From Aggregatimonas sangjinii (lineage in GTDB: Bacteria > Bacteroidota > Bacteroidia > Flavobacteriales > Flavobacteriaceae), in NCBI RefSeq assembly GCF_005943945.1, contig NZ_CP040710.1:3765501-3829500 (forward strand): 64,000 nt of DNA, read 5' to 3'. The number at the start of each line of letters is the position of its first letter. Position 1 is the first letter of the stretch. This document shows positions 61,596 through 64,000 of this stretch, piece by piece. Both the position numbers and the translations under genes were made by a program. The notes under the pieces were generated by a model. The model made no database searches. It was not told the DNA's origin and saw nothing but the letters and a program-made list of their open reading frames with translations.

Positions 61596-61943
61596 GTTCT
61601 CGTTTTTAAACTTGCGGTTTGGTCGTGATTTTTACACATTACTTACATGCAAGGCTTCCCTCATATAGGCTGCCAATAGCTGATTGTGTTTAGAACAAAG
61701 AGAAGAGAATAGAGAGAAGAGATAAAGGATAAATGGTTTGTGGTTTAAAATAAAAATTGAGGATTAAAGTGCTTTTGAAATCCGTAAAGCAAAACCGTGT
61801 CTCACAAATCAAGCTACGATCCACCAACGGCATAAAGGTTTTCGGATGTATACTATCGTAGGTGATTCACATACCAAAAGACGACACCTTTAAAATTATT
61901 TAATATCTTCCTGAGCAGTTTCCCCTCCTAAAATCGTAATCAA
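61596..61943. other. Divergent intergenic region
   Basis: About 350 bases between the DsbA-like gene (minus) and the serine hydrolase (plus). It contains a purine-rich AGAGAAGAG tract near 61690-61720 and no gene. I see no clear -7 element; TAATATCTTC near 61900 is the closest to a promoter for the serine hydrolase. Confidence 0.4.
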
Positions 61944-63629
61944 ATGAAAATGTTCGCAAAACCACTACCGCTGACGGTGGCTTTCTTTTTTATGGCCTTA
62001 TTCACTGCAAGCTGTCAAGATGTGATGAATGATACATCCATAGAAAAATCCATCGATACCATTTTTAAAGCGTTTGATCATCCCAACAAACCTGGCGCAG
62101 CGGTCGCCGTGGTGCAAAATGGCGAAATCGTTTTTAAAAAAGGCTATGGGAGTGCCAATTTGGAATATGACATTCCTGTAACGCCGAAGACCATATTTCA
62201 TGTGGCATCGGTATCGAAACAGTTTACGGTTTTTGCGCTCTTGCTGCTCGCCGAAGAAGGAAAACTGTCTTTTGACGATCCCATTCAAAAGTACATAGAA
62301 GAAGTACCCGACTTTGGTCAGGAAATTACTTTACGCCATCTGGCAGCGCATACCAGTGGGATGCGCGATCAATGGGACCTTCTAAATTTAGCCGGCTGGC
62401 GCTGGGACGATGTCATCACCAAAGAGCATATCTTAAAAATGGTGTCCAGACAAAAGGAGCTGAATTTTACCCCCGGCGAACAATTCATGTACTGCAATAC
62501 GGGCTATACGTTATTGGCAGAGGTTGTGGCCAGGGTTTCGGGGAAATCCTTTGCCGTTTTTACCCAGGAACGGATATTTACGCCCTTGCAAATGACCAAT
62601 TCACAATTTTATGACGACCATACCAAAATCGTAAAGAACAGGGCGTATTCGTACAATCCCATGATCTACGGCTTTCAAAAAAGCGTTTTAAGCTATGCCA
62701 ATGTCGGTGCCACCAGTTTATTCACCACCGTCGAGGATCTGAGTCTGTGGGCCATGAATTTCAAGGAACCAAAAGTGGGTAGTGCCGATTTGATCGAACA
62801 GATGAATACCTTGGCCGTACTGAACAATGGGAAAACTTTTAATGGGGCTTATGGCCAGTTCGTAACCCCGTACAAAGGATTGCAGCAAATACAGCACAGC
62901 GGGGGAGATGCCGGCTATCGTTCCTATCTGACCCGTTTTCCCGATCAGGGTTTGGCGGTTTCGGTAGTATCCAATTCCGGGGCTTCCAACCCTTATGCCT
63001 TGGGAATGCAGGTAGTCGATCTGTACTTGAAAGATGCGTTTGTCGAAGAACAACGGTCGCAGCCTGATCAAAAAGAGGTAAAAACGATTTCCTTGAGCGA
63101 GACGGCACTACAGGCCTTTGAGGGCCACTATTGGGATGCAAAAGACCTGTATTCCAGAAGGATATATTTAAAAGATGGTCGTTTACAGTACGACCGTGGC
63201 AATGGGAACGTCACCGAATTGGCACCTTTGACCGAGAGTACCTTTAGGATGCGAAACCTACCAAATGAAGTTACCGTAGCTTTTAGTTCTGAAGATGGCC
63301 AAGCCCGGATGATCGTCTCCGAAGGTGATAATATACTGGGCACATTGGATGCATACACTCCGGTAGATGCTTCAAAAGTAGACCTTACTCCCTTTCTTGG
63401 GCCCTATACCAGTGAAGAATTGAGTACGACGTATACCTTGATCGAAAACGAAGGGAAACTGATAGCCACGCACCCAAGAAGTTCCGATATCCCGTTAACG
63501 CTTATAAAGGCGGATGTTTATAAAGCCGGGGGCAATACTATCGTATTTACCCGAGACGGGGATAATACCGTTCAGGGGCTAAAGGTCTCTACAGGCAGGG
63601 TTAAAAATCTCAAGTTTAGCAAAGAATAA
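61944..63629 (+). CDS. Class C beta-lactamase-like serine hydrolase lipoprotein
   Basis: A 561-residue predicted lipoprotein (leader FMALFTASC, Cys24). The beta-lactamase/penicillin-binding fold shows SVSK (Ser89, Lys92), YCN (Tyr183, Asn185) and HSGGDAGYRS for the KTG-equivalent triad. The last 190 residues form two lipocalin-like beta regions (FEGHYWDAKDLYSRRIYLKDGRLQYDRGNG and STTYTLIENEGKLIATHP). Proteins of this layout are esterases or D-aminopeptidase-like enzymes and rarely true beta-lactamases. It is convergent with the partial aldo/keto reductase at the right edge. Confidence 0.9.
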   Translation: MKMFAKPLPLTVAFFFMALFTASCQDVMNDTSIEKSIDTIFKAFDHPNKPGAAVAVVQNGEIVFKKGYGSANLEYDIPVTPKTIFHVASVSKQFTVFALLLLAEEGKLSFDDPIQKYIEEVPDFGQEITLRHLAAHTSGMRDQWDLLNLAGWRWDDVITKEHILKMVSRQKELNFTPGEQFMYCNTGYTLLAEVVARVSGKSFAVFTQERIFTPLQMTNSQFYDDHTKIVKNRAYSYNPMIYGFQKSVLSYANVGATSLFTTVEDLSLWAMNFKEPKVGSADLIEQMNTLAVLNNGKTFNGAYGQFVTPYKGLQQIQHSGGDAGYRSYLTRFPDQGLAVSVVSNSGASNPYALGMQVVDLYLKDAFVEEQRSQPDQKEVKTISLSETALQAFEGHYWDAKDLYSRRIYLKDGRLQYDRGNGNVTELAPLTESTFRMRNLPNEVTVAFSSEDGQARMIVSEGDNILGTLDAYTPVDASKVDLTPFLGPYTSEELSTTYTLIENEGKLIATHPRSSDIPLTLIKADVYKAGGNTIVFTRDGDNTVQGLKVSTGRVKNLKFSKE

Positions 63630-63689
63630 TTAAGATTTTTTTCGGCTGCCTTCCTTTTTCCCCTTGCCTTACTCCCACCCAGAGACCCC

Positions 63690-63790
63690 TCCGTCCGCCA
63701 GTTGGCGAACGCCTCCCCTTTACAGGGAGAACTTCTGAACCTGTCCGTCAGTCAGGTGGGCCTGCCCGTCTGGCGGGAGCAAGCGATTTC
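63690..63790. repeat. Cluster of short GC-rich hairpins
   Basis: Adjacent hairpins: CGCCA/TGGCG (63696-63707), ACCTG/CAGGT (63739-63757) and a CCCG/CGGG pair (63765-63777). They lie between two convergent genes, could stop transcription from both sides, and resemble the GC-rich motif at 5.55 kb. Confidence 0.6.
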
Positions 63791-63806
63791 CCCCCAGAAT
63801 AATACA

Positions 63807-64000
63807 TTAAATCGATTGCAAATGATCCGCCATTTTTTCCCTTCCGGCAGCATCCGGCAAAGGCCCAAAACCGGCTCCCATATTATCCCTAAGATGTTTT
63901 AAACTCGATGTACCGGGAATCACACAGGTCACCCGCTCATTGGAAAGGATAAATTTCAGGAAATACTGTCCCCAACTTGAGATGTCATAAGCTGCCGCCC
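63807..64000 (-). CDS. Aldo/keto reductase, C-terminal end (partial at window edge)
   Basis: A minus-strand frame that enters at the right edge and stops with TAA at 63807-63809. The readable part includes SWGQYFLKFILSNERVTCV, the pattern CVIPGTSSLKHLRDNMGA, then PLPDAAGREKMADHLQSI at the end. The IPGTSSLKHLRDNMGA stretch corresponds to the NADP-binding IPG-x-S loop of aldo/keto reductases. The N-terminal part and start are outside the window. Confidence 0.82.
   Translation of the reverse strand, partial: AAAYDISSWGQYFLKFILSNERVTCVIPGTSSLKHLRDNMGAGFGPLPDAAGREKMADHLQSI

Noticed and set aside
63702-63902. Plus-strand frame across the hairpin cluster and the aldo/keto reductase end
   Set aside because: It reads through GC-rich hairpins and is antisense to the conserved aldo/keto reductase C-terminus.
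1-64000. CRISPR arrays, riboswitches, transposases, integrases and phage genes
   Set aside because: None found. The repeats seen are short, palindromic or tandem, not regularly spaced; no riboswitch core was recognised.

Overview
The window reads as chromosomal DNA of a member of the Bacteroidota, most likely a marine-type Flavobacteriaceae. This rests on Bacteroidota-style promoter elements (TAnnTTTG about 20 nt before several ATGs), few Shine-Dalgarno sequences, many exported proteins and lipoproteins with short leaders, a HemC-HemD fusion next to hemA, a GalE-like L-threonine dehydrogenase, a RimB-RimK fusion, and a tRNA gene without an encoded CCA. The genus cannot be fixed from the sequence. 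Coding density is high. I see no rRNA, CRISPR array, integrase, transposase or phage gene. One tRNA gene, tRNA-Arg(CCT), lies at 22348-22419.

Layout. 1-16 kb: small stress or unknown genes (GyrI-like domain, a YqaE/PMP3 membrane peptide, an Asp/Val-rich lipoprotein), then exported hydrolases (M20 carbamoylase-like, two M28 peptidases, a large BNR/Asp-box protein) mixed with a pentapeptide-repeat protein, zinc-ribbon proteins, a CBS protein and an SDR that probably uses a TTG start. 16-26.5 kb: a TPR protein, L-threonine dehydrogenase, a YitT-family membrane protein, the RimB-RimK fusion, an exported RidA-like lipoprotein, an M16 peptidase and a GNAT acetyltransferase. 26.7-31.7 kb: the haem (tetrapyrrole) block hemA, hemCD, hemE on the minus strand, with a divergent AraC-type regulator. 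Ferrochelatase (hemH) lies about 16 kb further on, at 47867.

The stretch between the AraC gene and hemH (31.7-47.8 kb) is accessory in character. It holds a VOC protein, an MNT/HEPN toxin-antitoxin pair with intact motifs, a DUF1460 protein, and then a seven-gene same-strand block at 34023-42624: a long coiled-coil protein, an unknown protein, a AAA+ ATPase, another unknown protein and three membrane proteins, four of them translationally overlapped. This block is the best candidate for an undescribed system. It looks like a AAA+ machine working with a coiled-coil partner and a membrane anchor. It is followed by an A+T-rich orphan membrane protein and a 1173-residue TraB/GumN protein.

47.8-64 kb: hemH, a MATE exporter, an S41 peptidase, then a possible periplasmic sugar-oxidation group (PQQ-type aldose dehydrogenase lipoprotein, membrane-anchored AraC regulator, lactonase lipoprotein). 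After these come an EcsC protein, a nitrilase, an SH3 lipoprotein, an alpha/beta hydrolase, a DsbA/FrnE-like oxidoreductase, a class C beta-lactamase-like serine hydrolase, and the C-terminal end of an aldo/keto reductase running off the right edge. Non-coding repeats are a REP-like palindrome family (5.65, 16.7 and 48.97 kb), a 24-bp inverted repeat pair inside the AAA+ block, and a hairpin cluster at 63.7 kb.
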